DNA of 64,000 nt from DATKFM01 sp963810485 (GCA_963810485.1 CAWENQ010000002.1:186001-250000); one strand, 5' to 3'; positions 9,340 to 18,822 are shown, counted from the first letter of the stretch. Made by a program: numbers and translations. The notes: a model not told the origin generated them from the sequence alone.

Positions 9340-10695
9340 TCAATTGACGCTGCCTTCGGGCAGCACGAACACCTGGCCGGGATAGATCAGGTCGGGGTTG
9401 CGGATCTGATCCTTGTTGGCGTCGTAGATCACGGTGTAGCGCAGGCCCTCGCCATAGCTGCGCCGGGCAATGCGCCACAGGCTGTTGCCGGGCTGTACGA
9501 TGAAAGTCTGGTCCTTGGCCAGCGCCACCTGCTCGGCGCGCTGGAACGGCGACTCGACACGGGCCACCACTTGGCCGTCGGTGCCGATCTGGTCGATGCG
9601 CATGGTATGGGGCTGGGTATCGACTGTCATCGGCAGCGGCAGCTTCCAATGGCCGCTCCCGTCGCTGACGGAAGCGCCCACCAGCCGATTGTCCAGATAG
9701 GCCTGCACCGTGCTGCCAGGGGTCGCGCGGCCGCCGATGGTAACCTGGCCCTTTTCGTCATAGTCGATCGTATCCAGGGATAGCGGGCTGACCGGCTCGT
9801 CGGTGCCGGTCTCAGTGCTGGCGGTCGACGGTGCCTGCAGCACCTGGCTGCTGCCCGTCGCGTCCTGCGGCACTAGTACCGCGAGTGTCTCGCTTGCGGC
9901 GGCGGGAGCGCCGGCCGTGGTGACGGCAGGTTCCGGCACCACCATCAGCACCTGGGCATCAGCGGCAATGGTCTGGCCATCCTTGGATTTGGCGGAGAGA
10001 TCGAGGGCGTGATTGCCGGCCTTGAGCGGAGCGCTCGGCAGCAGCACCCATTCGCCGCGATCGTCGGCTGTCGCCGTGCCGATGACGGCGCCGTCGCTGG
10101 TCACCGTGATCTCGCTGCCCGGCTCGGCGCGCCCGGCGATCACCATGCCGCCCTGGGAATCGACACGCACCACGTCAAATGACGGCTTGTCGGAGGGCGG
10201 CGGCGGAATTGGCGCAATAGCCGCGGTGCCCGTTGTTGCCGGTGCTGCAGCACCGGCAGGTTCCGCCGGCGCCATTGTGGTGGCGGTTGTCGCGGGAGCA
10301 GTCGTTGAGGGTGCCGCCGTGGTGTCCGTGGTGCCGCCTGTGGCCGGTGCCGCGGTTTCTGCCGGCGGTGTCGCCGCGCCTGTCGTCGCTGCCGGCGCGG
10401 CAGGTTCGGTCGTTGCCGGCGGCGTGGCCGCGGCGCTGGTGTCGCTGCTTGCGGCCGGCGCGGTTTCAGTCGTGGCCGCAGCATCGCCGCCCGCGGCCGT
10501 GGTTGCGACCGGCGTGTCCGAGGGGATTGTGCTGGTGCTCGTCGGCTCCGGCTGCTCCGCGCAATAGCCCAGCAAGAGGGCCAGGATGATGACCGCGGCG
10601 ACGATGATGACGATCCAGATGTTACGCTTCAACGGGCGCTGGCCTCGGCGAAGTGGATGATTCGCTACGGTAATACGCTTGCCGACCGGACGCAA
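9340..10695 (-). CDS. LysM peptidoglycan-binding protein with Ig-like repeats
   Basis: A 451-residue membrane-anchored envelope protein. A basic N-terminus (KRITVANHPLRRGQRPLKRN) precedes one transmembrane helix (IWIVIIVAAVIILALLLGY). About 120 residues of Ala/Pro/Thr-rich linker follow, then two Ig-like domains (FDVVRVDSQGGMVIAGRAEP; LDTIDYDEKGQVTIGGRATP). The C-terminal LysM domain (TFIVQPGNSLWRIARRSYGE to YPGQVFVLPEG) should bind peptidoglycan. This architecture is common in Alphaproteobacteria. It stands alone between psd and the cytochromes; its cellular role is unknown. Confidence 0.88.
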   Translation of the reverse strand: MRPVGKRITVANHPLRRGQRPLKRNIWIVIIVAAVIILALLLGYCAEQPEPTSTSTIPSDTPVATTAAGGDAAATTETAPAASSDTSAAATPPATTEPAAPAATTGAATPPAETAAPATGGTTDTTAAPSTTAPATTATTMAPAEPAGAAAPATTGTAAIAPIPPPPSDKPSFDVVRVDSQGGMVIAGRAEPGSEITVTSDGAVIGTATADDRGEWVLLPSAPLKAGNHALDLSAKSKDGQTIAADAQVLMVVPEPAVTTAGAPAAASETLAVLVPQDATGSSQVLQAPSTASTETGTDEPVSPLSLDTIDYDEKGQVTIGGRATPGSTVQAYLDNRLVGASVSDGSGHWKLPLPMTVDTQPHTMRIDQIGTDGQVVARVESPFQRAEQVALAKDQTFIVQPGNSLWRIARRSYGEGLRYTVIYDANKDQIRNPDLIYPGQVFVLPEGSVN

Positions 10696-10819
10696 TAACG
10701 GGAAACCCCCGGCATTCGACTGATTCGCCTTGATTTCATTGACTGATTCGCCATTTGCGCTGGCGCCGTTTACCTGGCCGCCAGGCTGCGGTTCCGGCGG
10801 CCGCGCCGGGGCTAGGCGT

Positions 10820-11770
10820 TCAGTCCCAAGCCGATCCCGGCTTGGTCGCCTTCGCCTCGGTGTTCTCGATCGGCGGCAGCGACATCAGGTACTCGACGAT
10901 GGCGTCGCGATCCTCCGCCGTCAGCTTGCTGGTGCTGAACGAGACCACCTCTCCCATGCCCGAACCTACATAATCGCCATCGGGCAGCATGCCCGTGGTC
11001 AGCACACGCAGGATGTCGGCCCGCTCCCAACCGCCGAGGCCCGTTTCCTTGTGCGGCGTGATGTTGGGCACTTTGTCGCCCTCAGGCCCGTCGGGCGTGC
11101 CGGACAGGGCGTAGTCGGCGTCGGTGCCGCCCAGCCAGCCGCGCGGCGTGTGACATTCACCGCAATGGCCCAAGGCCTGCACCAGGTAGGCGCCTCGGTT
11201 CCAGAGATCGCTCTGGCCGGCCTCGGGCACAAAGGCGCCGACCGTGAAGTTCATCCACTGCCAGGGTCCGAGCGTGAACCGCCAGCCGAAGGGAAAATCC
11301 ACGTCGTGCTCCTTGTTGGCCTGTTTCACCGGCGCCAGCGAGAACAGATAGGCCCTGAGATCGCGCATGTCCTGGTCGGTCATCTTCGTATAGGACGGAT
11401 AGGGAAAGACCGGGAAATAATAGTCGCCTTCGGGCGACACGCCTTCGCGCAGCGCGCGGATGAAATCCTCCTCGGTCCAGTCGCCGATGCCGGTTTCGGG
11501 ATCGGCAGTGATGTTCGGGCTGTAGAAGGTGCCGAAAGGAGTCGCCAGCGCCCGGCCGCCGGCCATCAGCGCACCCTTGTTCTTGACGTCGGTATGGCAG
11601 GCCACACAATCGGCGGCGATGAAGAGATAGGCGCCGCGCTCCAATTGCACAGCATCGGCGGCTTGCGCATCGGCGTCAGGTGCGGCGGTCGTCAAAATAA
11701 ATCCGAATAGCAGAAAGGCGGCGAATCCTACGGGGATCCACCGCCTTTCGATGAGCGTAGCGAGACGCAA
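10820..11770 (-). CDS. Di-haem c-type cytochrome
   Basis: Exported electron carrier, 316 residues. An N-terminal hydrophobic segment (WIPVGFAAFLLFGFILTTAA) acts as signal or anchor. Two haem-binding CxxCH motifs are present: CVACH about residue 56 and CGECH about residue 204, the layout of di-haem cytochrome subunits of dehydrogenases. Several conserved Met residues could be distal ligands. It starts six bases after the stop of the cytochrome c' gene, so the two are co-transcribed and may exchange electrons in the periplasm. No dehydrogenase catalytic subunit is adjacent, so the electron donor is unknown. Confidence 0.88.
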   Translation of the reverse strand: MRLATLIERRWIPVGFAAFLLFGFILTTAAPDADAQAADAVQLERGAYLFIAADCVACHTDVKNKGALMAGGRALATPFGTFYSPNITADPETGIGDWTEEDFIRALREGVSPEGDYYFPVFPYPSYTKMTDQDMRDLRAYLFSLAPVKQANKEHDVDFPFGWRFTLGPWQWMNFTVGAFVPEAGQSDLWNRGAYLVQALGHCGECHTPRGWLGGTDADYALSGTPDGPEGDKVPNITPHKETGLGGWERADILRVLTTGMLPDGDYVGSGMGEVVSFSTSKLTAEDRDAIVEYLMSLPPIENTEAKATKPGSAWD

Positions 11771-11776
11771 CGCGTC

Positions 11777-12250
11777 TTAGTCCAGTTTGGCGCGGAAGGT
11801 CTGGTGACAGCCGCCGCAGCCATTCTTTCCGAGCGCACCAAAGGCGTCGGCGATCTGCTGCTTGTCGCCGGTCGCCGCAGCTTCCTTCAGCTTGCCAGCG
11901 AGCATTCCCATGTTGTCGGCCGCCGCCTTAAAGTCATCGGGCTTTTCCCAGATTTCTTTCTTCGCGGCGGTCTTGCCGACGCCGTCATCCATTCCCGTCC
12001 CGGCCGGGAACAAGGCGACGATCTGCTTCGACCCCTCCTCGATGGCTCCGGCCTTGGCCGCGACATCGGCCGGTGTGCCGACGCCCTTCTCGACGAATTC
12101 GTTGATCGCCTTCATGTTGCCGCCGAAGCCCTTCATGGCTTCCTGTCGATTCTTGAGGGTCGTTGCTGCGTCCTGCGCGACGACCTGCAGCGTCAGGCCG
12201 CCGGATAAAAGCACCGCAAGAGCCGCTGTGACGATGAACCGCGTTTTCAC
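11777..12250 (-). CDS. Cytochrome c' (class II c-type cytochrome)
   Basis: Periplasmic four-helix-bundle cytochrome with one haem attached near the C-terminus: NGCGGCHQTFRAK carries the CxxCH motif 11 residues from the end, the class II hallmark. The signal peptide is FIVTAALAVLLSGGLTLQVVAQ. I chose GTG 12250 because GAGGAG lies just upstream; an ATG at 12295 would add 15 residues before the signal peptide. Family members bind NO or CO or act as electron carriers. First gene of a two-gene operon with the di-haem cytochrome. Confidence 0.9.
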   Translation of the reverse strand: MKTRFIVTAALAVLLSGGLTLQVVAQDAATTLKNRQEAMKGFGGNMKAINEFVEKGVGTPADVAAKAGAIEEGSKQIVALFPAGTGMDDGVGKTAAKKEIWEKPDDFKAAADNMGMLAGKLKEAAATGDKQQIADAFGALGKNGCGGCHQTFRAKLD

Positions 12251-12454
12251 GTCTTGTCTCCTCTTTGTCGTGATTCTGGATTGACGGGGAATCAATTAGT
12301 TCGGCCCTGCTTCGCCTTCGACGCCTCCCGTTTACCGCAGCAAAATTCAGCGAGTACAGGGATTAGAACACGTAACACAGTAGACCGCGACCCTGGTGCT
12401 GCCTGCCGGTAACAATCCGGTGAGGTCCGGTCCGGCCGCCGGCAGCGGCAAGGT

Positions 12455-12468
12455 CGTTGATATCAACG
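12455..12468. promoter_or_regulatory. 14-base perfect palindrome before the LOG gene
   Basis: CGTTGATATCAACG is a perfect palindrome 22 bases before the ATG of the LOG-family gene, a position suited to an operator. No regulator for it is visible nearby. Confidence 0.35.
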
Positions 12469-12490
12469 CGGCATCCGCTATCAATATTCC

Positions 12491-13075
12491 ATGACCCCAT
12501 TGAAATCCATCTGCGTCTATTGCGGTTCGGCCTTCGGCGTCAACCCGAAGCACCGCGCGATCGCCCAGCGCTTCGGCGAGTTACTGGGACGTAACGGCAT
12601 CGATCTGGTCTATGGCGGCGGCCGCGTCGGGCTGATGGGCGTGACCGCCGACGCCGCGCTGAAGAACGGCAGCAGGGTGATCGGCGTCATTCCCGAACAT
12701 CTGCAATCCAAGGAAGTGGGCCATCACGGCATCAGCGAGCTGCGCGTCGTGCCCAACATGCATGAACGCAAGGAGCTCATGTTCCAGCTTTCCGACGCCT
12801 TCGTCATCCTGCCCGGCGGCTTTGGCACGTTGGACGAAACCTTCGAAATGATCACCTGGCGGCAGTTGCGGCTGCACGACAAACCAATCGTGCTATTGGA
12901 CAACGACGGGTATTGGGCGCCGTTCGTGCGGCTCAGCGAACATATCGTCGAACAGGGTTTTGCCAGGCCCGAGGCGCTGGCCCTGTACACGGTCATCGGC
13001 GACGTGGAGGCGGTCATTCCCGCCCTCCGGCGCGCCCCGGCGCCGGCCGTGCCTGATGACGTTAAGCGCTTGTAG
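12491..13075 (+). CDS. LOG family protein (TIGR00730, cytokinin riboside 5'-monophosphate phosphoribohydrolase)
   Basis: Rossmann-fold hydrolase of the LOG/lysine-decarboxylase-like family, which releases the base from nucleoside 5'-monophosphates. The signature PGGxGTxxE is present in ILPGGFGTLDETFE, with the nucleotide-binding segment VYGGGRVGLMG and the conserved Arg in MHERKELMF. 194 residues, typical. Bacterial members are often annotated as cytokinin-activating, but AMP-type substrates are common, so the physiological substrate is not assigned. It is a single gene upstream of icd. Confidence 0.9.
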   Translation: MTPLKSICVYCGSAFGVNPKHRAIAQRFGELLGRNGIDLVYGGGRVGLMGVTADAALKNGSRVIGVIPEHLQSKEVGHHGISELRVVPNMHERKELMFQLSDAFVILPGGFGTLDETFEMITWRQLRLHDKPIVLLDNDGYWAPFVRLSEHIVEQGFARPEALALYTVIGDVEAVIPALRRAPAPAVPDDVKRL

Positions 13076-13173
13076 CGCCTCAGCTTTCGAGTTTCCGGCC
13101 GGCGCTTGCACGGGCCGCGCGTGATGATATGTTGCCGGCCCTGCGTCGGCTGGACCCCTGGACGGAAGTTCTT

Positions 13174-14388
13174 ATGGCAAAGATTAAGGTAGCTAATCCC
13201 GTCGTCGAACTCGACGGCGACGAGATGACCCGCATCATCTGGCAGTTCATCAAAGAAAAGCTGATCCTTCCCTATCTCGATATCGACCTGAAGTATTACG
13301 ACCTGGGCGTGGAGTACCGGGACAAGACCGGGGACAAGGTCACGGTCGATGCCGCCAACGCGATCAAGCAATACCGGGTCGGCGTCAAATGCGCGACCAT
13401 CACCCCCGACGAAGGGCGGGTGAAGGAATTCAATCTGCAGCAGATGTGGAAGTCGCCCAACGGCACGATCCGCAACATCCTGGACGGCACCGTGTTCCGC
13501 CAGCCGATCATCTGCAAGAACGTGCCGCGCCTGATCCCCGGCTGGACCCAGCCGATCGTCATCGGCCGCCACGCCTTCGGCGATCAGTACCGCGCCACCG
13601 ACATCATCATGCCCAGCGCCGGCAAGCTGACCTTGAAGTTCGAGCCGGCCGGCGGCGGGCCGGTGATCGAGCGCGAAGTGTTCCAGGCGCCCGGCGCCGG
13701 CGTCGCGCTCGCCATGTACAATCTGGACGACTCGATCCGCGGCTTCGCCCGCGCCTGCTTCAACTACGGCCTGACGCTCGGCTGGCCGGTTTATCTCTCG
13801 ACCAAGAACACGATCCTCAAGACCTATGACGGCCGCTTCAAGGACATCTTCCAGGAAGTATTCGACAAGGAGTTCGCAGCCAAGTTCAAGGCGCAGAACA
13901 TGATCTATGAGCATCGGCTGATTGACGACCTCGTGGCGTCGGCGCTGAAATGGAGCGGGGCCTTCGTCTGGGCCTGCAAGAACTACGATGGCGACGTGCA
14001 GTCCGACATGGTGGCCCAGGGTTTCGGCTCGCTCGGCATGATGACCTCGGTGCTGCTGTCGCCCGACGGCAATGTGGTGGAGGCTGAGGCCGCCCATGGC
14101 ACGGTGACGCGGCATTTCCGCGAACATCAGAAGGGCAAGGAGACATCGACCAACCCGATCGCGTCGATCTATGCCTGGACGCGCGGACTCTGGTACCGCG
14201 GCCGGTTCGACAACACGCCCGACGTGCAGCGCTTCGCCGAGACTCTGGAGAAAGTCTGCGTCGATACCGTCGAGTCAGGATCCATGACCAAGGATCTGGC
14301 GCTGCTGATCAGCCCCGACCAGAAATGGATGACGACGCGGCAGTTCCTCGACAAGCTCGACGCCAACCTGCAGAAGGCGATGGCCTGA
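13174..14388 (+). CDS. icd: NADP-dependent isocitrate dehydrogenase
   Basis: TCA-cycle enzyme oxidising isocitrate to 2-oxoglutarate with NADP+, cytosolic homodimer. The sequence is the eukaryote-like subfamily II type: NPVVELDGDEMTRIIW at the N-terminus, the substrate segment KSPNGTIRNILDGTVFR, and metal-binding Asp residues in YDGDVQSDMVAQGFGSLG. The NADP-binding region includes AAHGTVTRHFREHQKG. 404 residues from ATG 13174, the usual length. An upstream ATG at 13129 would add 15 residues with no family match. Appears monocistronic. Confidence 0.96.
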   Translation: MAKIKVANPVVELDGDEMTRIIWQFIKEKLILPYLDIDLKYYDLGVEYRDKTGDKVTVDAANAIKQYRVGVKCATITPDEGRVKEFNLQQMWKSPNGTIRNILDGTVFRQPIICKNVPRLIPGWTQPIVIGRHAFGDQYRATDIIMPSAGKLTLKFEPAGGGPVIEREVFQAPGAGVALAMYNLDDSIRGFARACFNYGLTLGWPVYLSTKNTILKTYDGRFKDIFQEVFDKEFAAKFKAQNMIYEHRLIDDLVASALKWSGAFVWACKNYDGDVQSDMVAQGFGSLGMMTSVLLSPDGNVVEAEAAHGTVTRHFREHQKGKETSTNPIASIYAWTRGLWYRGRFDNTPDVQRFAETLEKVCVDTVESGSMTKDLALLISPDQKWMTTRQFLDKLDANLQKAMA

Positions 14389-14441
14389 GTTGCGATTTGC
14401 CCTCGATGCCCCTGATTTGGAATAAACCGGAGTAGGATGCT

Positions 14442-14996
14442 ATGAAGTTTTTCCTTGCCGCCTTGATCGCCGTTCTCGGTCTCGTCGCGGTTCCCCCAAC
14501 CCCCAGCAAGGCCGCGGACCTGGAAAATATGCTGTATATGGATCTCAAATACGGTCGCGTCGTGATCGAAATGCGCCCTGACCTGGCGCCGAAGCATGTG
14601 GCGCGGATCAAGGAATTGGTGAAGCAGGGCTTCTACAACGGCGTGCCGTTCCATCGGGTCATCACCGGCTTCATGGCGCAAACCGGCGATCCCACGGGCA
14701 CCGGCATGGGCGGCTCGGGCCAGAACCTGCCGGCCGAGTTCAACAAGGAGCCCCATGTGCGCGGCACGGTGTCGATGGCGCGGGCGCAGAGCCCGAACAG
14801 CGCCGACAGCCAGTTCTTCATCTGCTTCGACGATGCGGGTTTCCTCGACGGCCAATACACGGTCTGGGGCAAGGTCACCGAAGGCATGGAGTTCGTCGAC
14901 ATGATCAAGAAGGGCGACGATGCCGACAATGGATCCGTGCCCGAGAATGTACGCGACGTCATCGTCAAGATGACGCTCGCCGCAGACGCGAAATAG
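14442..14996 (+). CDS. Cyclophilin-type peptidyl-prolyl cis-trans isomerase, exported
   Basis: Catalyses proline isomerisation during folding in the periplasm. The signal peptide is FFLAALIAVLGLVAVPPTPSKA. The cyclophilin core follows, with FYNGVPFHRVITGFMAQTGD (catalytic Arg in FHR), GSGQNLPAEF, RGTVSMARAQSPNSADSQFF and LDGQYTVWGKVTEG. 184 residues. It lies 53 bases after icd on the same strand. PpiA-like by location, but I do not assign the symbol. Confidence 0.93.
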   Translation: MKFFLAALIAVLGLVAVPPTPSKAADLENMLYMDLKYGRVVIEMRPDLAPKHVARIKELVKQGFYNGVPFHRVITGFMAQTGDPTGTGMGGSGQNLPAEFNKEPHVRGTVSMARAQSPNSADSQFFICFDDAGFLDGQYTVWGKVTEGMEFVDMIKKGDDADNGSVPENVRDVIVKMTLAADAK

Positions 14997-15003
14997 CCTG
15001 ATA

Positions 15004-16119
15004 TCACTCCGCCTCCGAAGGTTGCCGCTCAGCGGCGACCTTGCGGATGGCGGCGTCGATCTGCGGATAGCGCTGCAGCAGGCTGCGGAACTCCCGCACT
15101 TCCAGCACCAGCAGATGGCATTCGGTCACCGCGGTCACGGTGGCCGAGCGCGGCCGGTCATGCAGCAGCGCGATCTCGCCGAAGAACTGGCCGTTGCGCA
15201 GCGGCACGGCGCCGTGGGGCAACTCCACTTCGACTTCGCCTGACAGAATGAAGTACATGGCGTCGGCGGCGTCGCCGCGGCGCATGACGACGTAGCGCGG
15301 CGGCACGATCTCCGGCCGCAGCAATTTCGCGATATCGGCGATGACCATGGCATCGAGGCCGGCGAACAGCGGCACCTGGGCCACGGCGCGCCAGGTGACG
15401 ACGAAGTCGCGCTTCCTGAGCTCGGCGGCAAAGCCGGTGGCCAGCAGGCCGGCGGGCACGGCGAAGGTGGCGATGCCGATCAGGATCACCAGGCCGCCGA
15501 AGATCCGGCCCAGCGGCGTTACCGGCGTCATGTCGCCATAGCCGACGCTGGCGATGGTGACGATGCCCCACCATAGAGTCTTGGGGATGCTGGTGAACAC
15601 ATCCGGCTGCGCGTCCCGTTCCAGCAGATACATCACGCCCGACACCAGCAGCAGCAGGACGGCGAGAACGACGAGCGCGGCAACCAGCGCGCGCCGCTCG
15701 GCGCGGAACACCGCCCCGACAAGGCCGAAGCCCGGCACATAGCGCGCCAGCTTCACCGGGGCCAGCAGCATGCCGAGGATGACCGCCATCGGCGGCGCGA
15801 TCCCGGCCAGATGCAGCCAGAACGGCAGCACGGTCAGGAAATCGACGACGCCCAGGAATGACAGGGCGTAGCGGCGGCGCGAGGGCGCGATCCAGAGCCG
15901 GAGCAGATACTCGAGAGTGAAGACGACCGCTGCGGCGCCGCCGAACAGCCGCAGCCGCAGGCGCGCGCCGGCGTCGAGGTCCGGCAAGGTGGCGAAGAGG
16001 CCGAACAGCACGGCCGCGCCGACGGCGGTCAGCAACAGCGCGGTGACCGTCTTGCGGCCCGGCCCGCCGCCGCGCGCGTCCAGCAGCTCGGTGACGCGGG
16101 CGCGGACGGCACTGGCCAT
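15004..16119 (-). CDS. Cyclic-nucleotide-gated potassium channel (MloK1-like)
   Basis: Six-transmembrane inner-membrane K+ channel with a C-terminal cyclic-nucleotide-binding domain. The selectivity filter and flank read TIASVGYGDMTPVTPLGRI. Hydrophobic segments precede it from about residue 28. The C-terminal cNBD spans about residues 255-365, with YFILSGEVEVEL and the phosphate-binding cassette FFGEIALLHDRPRSATVTA. 371 residues, close to Mesorhizobium MloK1 (about 355). The two adenylate cyclases encoded 5-9 kb away could supply its ligand, an inference only. It ends convergently, seven bases from the cyclophilin gene. Confidence 0.9.
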   Translation of the reverse strand: MASAVRARVTELLDARGGGPGRKTVTALLLTAVGAAVLFGLFATLPDLDAGARLRLRLFGGAAAVVFTLEYLLRLWIAPSRRRYALSFLGVVDFLTVLPFWLHLAGIAPPMAVILGMLLAPVKLARYVPGFGLVGAVFRAERRALVAALVVLAVLLLLVSGVMYLLERDAQPDVFTSIPKTLWWGIVTIASVGYGDMTPVTPLGRIFGGLVILIGIATFAVPAGLLATGFAAELRKRDFVVTWRAVAQVPLFAGLDAMVIADIAKLLRPEIVPPRYVVMRRGDAADAMYFILSGEVEVELPHGAVPLRNGQFFGEIALLHDRPRSATVTAVTECHLLVLEVREFRSLLQRYPQIDAAIRKVAAERQPSEAE

Positions 16120-16126
16120 GAAAATG

Positions 16127-18790
16127 TCAGATAGCCCGGTCGCGGACCGCTTGCTCGATGGCGTCGAGCGCCGCCGCGGCCTGATCGACCGCCGGGCCGC
16201 CGCCCTGGGCCATGTCGGGACGGCCGCCGCCGCCCTGGCCGCCCAGCGCCGCGACGCCGGCCTTCACCAGCTCGCGCGCATCGAAGCGCTTGGCCAGATC
16301 GTCGGTCACCGCAACCAGGTTCGCCGCCTTGCCCTCGTGGGTGGCGACGATGGCGATGACGCCCGAACCGATCTGCTTCTTGAGGTCGTCGGCCAGGCTC
16401 TTCAATTCCCGCGCCGGCACGCCCTCGAGGATGCGGGTGGCCAGCTTGATGCCATTCACATCCTTGGTGCCGGCGCCGTTCGACGCGGAGCCGGCGCCGC
16501 CGCCGAGCGCCAGCGCGCGGCGGGCATCGGCGAGCTCGCGCTCCAGCTTGCGCCGCTCTTCCATCAGGGCGCCGATCCGCGCCGGCAGTTCCGCCGGTTG
16601 GACCTTCAGGGTGTCGGCGGCTTCGGTCAGCATGCGCTCGCGCTCGACCACATAGTCGACAGCCGCCTTGCCGGTGAGCGCGTCGATGCGGCGGACGCCG
16701 GCGGCGACCGCGCCTTCGCCGACGATCATGAACAGGCCGATATCGCCGGTGCGGCGCACATGGGTGCCGCCGCAGAGCTCGGTGGAGAAGTGATTTGCGT
16801 CATCCTCGCCGCCCATGGAGACGACGCGGACCTCGTCGCCATATTTCTCGCCGAACAGCGCCAGCGCGCCGGCCTTCACCGCATCGTCCGGAGTCATCAG
16901 CCGCGTGGTCACCGCTTCGTTGTGGCGGATCTGACGGTTCACGTCTTCTTCGATGGCGCGGATATCGTCGGGCGTGAGCGCCTTCGGCTGGCTGAAATCG
17001 AAGCGCAGCCGGTCGGGCGCCACCAGCGAACCCTTCTGGGTGACGTGATCGCCCAGGCGGCGGCGCAACGCCTCGTGCAGCAAATGGGTGGCGGAATGGT
17101 TGGCGCGAAGCGCCGTGCGGCGCGAGCCATCGACGCGCATCTCCAGCGCATCGCCGACGGCGACGCTGCCCTTGGTCACCGTGCCGATATGGACATGGAG
17201 ATCGCCGAGCTTCTTCTGGGTGTCGTGGATGACGATCTCCGTGCCCTTGGGCCCGAACATGATGCCGTGGTCGCCCTGCTGGCCGCCGGATTCGCCGTAG
17301 AACGGTGTCTGGTTGGCGAGCAGCGCGATCTTGGCGCCGGCCGCCGCGCGTTCCACCGGCTTGCCGTCGAGGATCAGCGCCGTGACCTTGCCTTCGGCCA
17401 TCTCCGTCGAATAGCCGAGGAATTCCGTGGCGCCGAGCTTGTCGCGCAATTCGAACCAGAGCTTGTCCGTCGCCGCTTCGCCGGAGCCGGCCCAGGCCTT
17501 GCGGGCGGCGTCGCGCTGGCGCTCCATCGCCACGTCGAAGCCGGCGGAATCGAGCGTCAGCTCCTGGCCGCGCAGGATGTCCTGGGTGAGGTCGACCGGG
17601 AAGCCATAGGTGTCGTAGAGCTTGAAGGCCACCTCGCCGGAAAGCGGCTGGCCCTTCGGCAGCTTCGACACCTCTTCGTCCAGCAGGCCGAGGCCGCGTT
17701 CCAGCGTGCGCTTGAAGCGGCTTTCCTCGTCGCGCAGGGTTTCCGTCACCAGCCCCTGGGCGCGGATCAGTTCGGGATAGGCCTGGCCCATCTGGGCCAC
17801 CAGCGCCGGCACCAGCTTCCACATCAGCGGTTCCTGGGCGCCCAGCTTGTGGGCGTGGCGCATGGCGCGGCGCATGATGCGGCGGAGCACATAGCCGCGG
17901 CCCTCGTTCGAGGGCGTGACGCCGTCGGCGATCAGGAAGCTGGTGGCGCGCAGATGGTCGGCGATCACGCGGTGCGACACCAGCTGAGGTCCGTCGGCCT
18001 CGGTGTTGGAGGCGTCAGCCGAGGCGTTGATCAGGGCGCGCATCAGGTCGATGTCGTAATTGTCGTGCTTGCCCTGCAGCACCGCGGCGAGCCGCTCCAG
18101 CCCCATGCCGGTGTCGATCGACGGCTTGGGCAGGGAGACGCGCTGCTCCTTCGTCACCTGCTCGTACTGCATGAAGACGAGGTTCCAGATCTCGATGAAG
18201 CGGTCGCCATCCTGGTCGGCGCTGCCGGGCGGGCCGCCGGCGATCGTGGGGCCGTGATCGAAGAAGATCTCCGAGCAGGGACCGCAGGGGCCGGTATCGC
18301 CCATGGCCCAGAAATTATCCGATGACGCGATGCGGATGATCTTCGATTCCGGCAGGCCGGCGATTTTCTTCCAGAGATCGAAGGCCTGGTCGTCGTCGGC
18401 AAAGACGGTGACCAGCAGCCGGTCCTTGGACAGGCCGTAGGTCTTGGTGATCAGGTTCCAGGCCAGCTCGATGGCGACGTCCTTGAAATAGTCGCCGAAG
18501 GAGAAGTTGCCGAGCATCTCGAAGAAGGTGTGGTGGCGGGCGGTGTAGCCCACATTCTCGAGGTCGTTATGCTTGCCGCCAGCGCGCACGCATTTCTGCG
18601 CGGTCACCGCGCGCTTGTAGTCGCGCCTCTCCTGGCCGGTGAAGACGTTCTTGAACTGAACCATCCCCGCATTGGTGAACATGAGGGTCGGATCATTGCG
18701 CGGCACCAGCGGGCTCGACGGCACGATCGCGTGGCCGTTCTTGCCGAAAAAATCCAGGAAAGTGCTGCGGATGTCGTTGGCGGTCTGCAT
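16127..18790 (-). CDS. alaS: Alanyl-tRNA synthetase
   Basis: Charges tRNA-Ala, cytosolic. Domains in order: class II catalytic core (RSTFLDFFGKNGHAIVPSSP, FTNAGMVQFKNVF, YTARHHTFFEMLGNFSFGDY), editing domain with zinc-binding motifs NHSATHLLHEAL and CGGTHVRRTGDIG, and a C-terminal oligomerisation/DHHA1 domain ending with a glycine-rich stretch (AALGGQGGGGRPDMAQGG). 887 residues, normal. It lies downstream of recA on the same strand but behind a strong hairpin, so it probably has its own promoter; a stem-loop is present in its leader. Confidence 0.97.
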   Translation of the reverse strand: MQTANDIRSTFLDFFGKNGHAIVPSSPLVPRNDPTLMFTNAGMVQFKNVFTGQERRDYKRAVTAQKCVRAGGKHNDLENVGYTARHHTFFEMLGNFSFGDYFKDVAIELAWNLITKTYGLSKDRLLVTVFADDDQAFDLWKKIAGLPESKIIRIASSDNFWAMGDTGPCGPCSEIFFDHGPTIAGGPPGSADQDGDRFIEIWNLVFMQYEQVTKEQRVSLPKPSIDTGMGLERLAAVLQGKHDNYDIDLMRALINASADASNTEADGPQLVSHRVIADHLRATSFLIADGVTPSNEGRGYVLRRIMRRAMRHAHKLGAQEPLMWKLVPALVAQMGQAYPELIRAQGLVTETLRDEESRFKRTLERGLGLLDEEVSKLPKGQPLSGEVAFKLYDTYGFPVDLTQDILRGQELTLDSAGFDVAMERQRDAARKAWAGSGEAATDKLWFELRDKLGATEFLGYSTEMAEGKVTALILDGKPVERAAAGAKIALLANQTPFYGESGGQQGDHGIMFGPKGTEIVIHDTQKKLGDLHVHIGTVTKGSVAVGDALEMRVDGSRRTALRANHSATHLLHEALRRRLGDHVTQKGSLVAPDRLRFDFSQPKALTPDDIRAIEEDVNRQIRHNEAVTTRLMTPDDAVKAGALALFGEKYGDEVRVVSMGGEDDANHFSTELCGGTHVRRTGDIGLFMIVGEGAVAAGVRRIDALTGKAAVDYVVERERMLTEAADTLKVQPAELPARIGALMEERRKLERELADARRALALGGGAGSASNGAGTKDVNGIKLATRILEGVPARELKSLADDLKKQIGSGVIAIVATHEGKAANLVAVTDDLAKRFDARELVKAGVAALGGQGGGGRPDMAQGGGPAVDQAAAALDAIEQAVRDRAI

Positions 18791-18822
18791 ATCCAGGTCG
18801 TCTGTGGGTTAACGATGTAAGC

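Noticed and set aside
9817..10567. Possible repeat array in the Ala/Pro/Thr-rich region
   Set aside because: The repetition comes from degenerate codons for a low-complexity linker; there are no regular spacers as in CRISPR and no conserved unit length.
12724..14127. 467-codon open frame on the minus strand
   Set aside because: Antisense to icd and the LOG gene, which both have clear family motifs.
15917..18325. 802-codon open frame on the plus strand
   Set aside because: Antisense to alaS and the channel gene. Long antisense frames are expected in DNA this rich in GC, and the translation has no recognisable domain.
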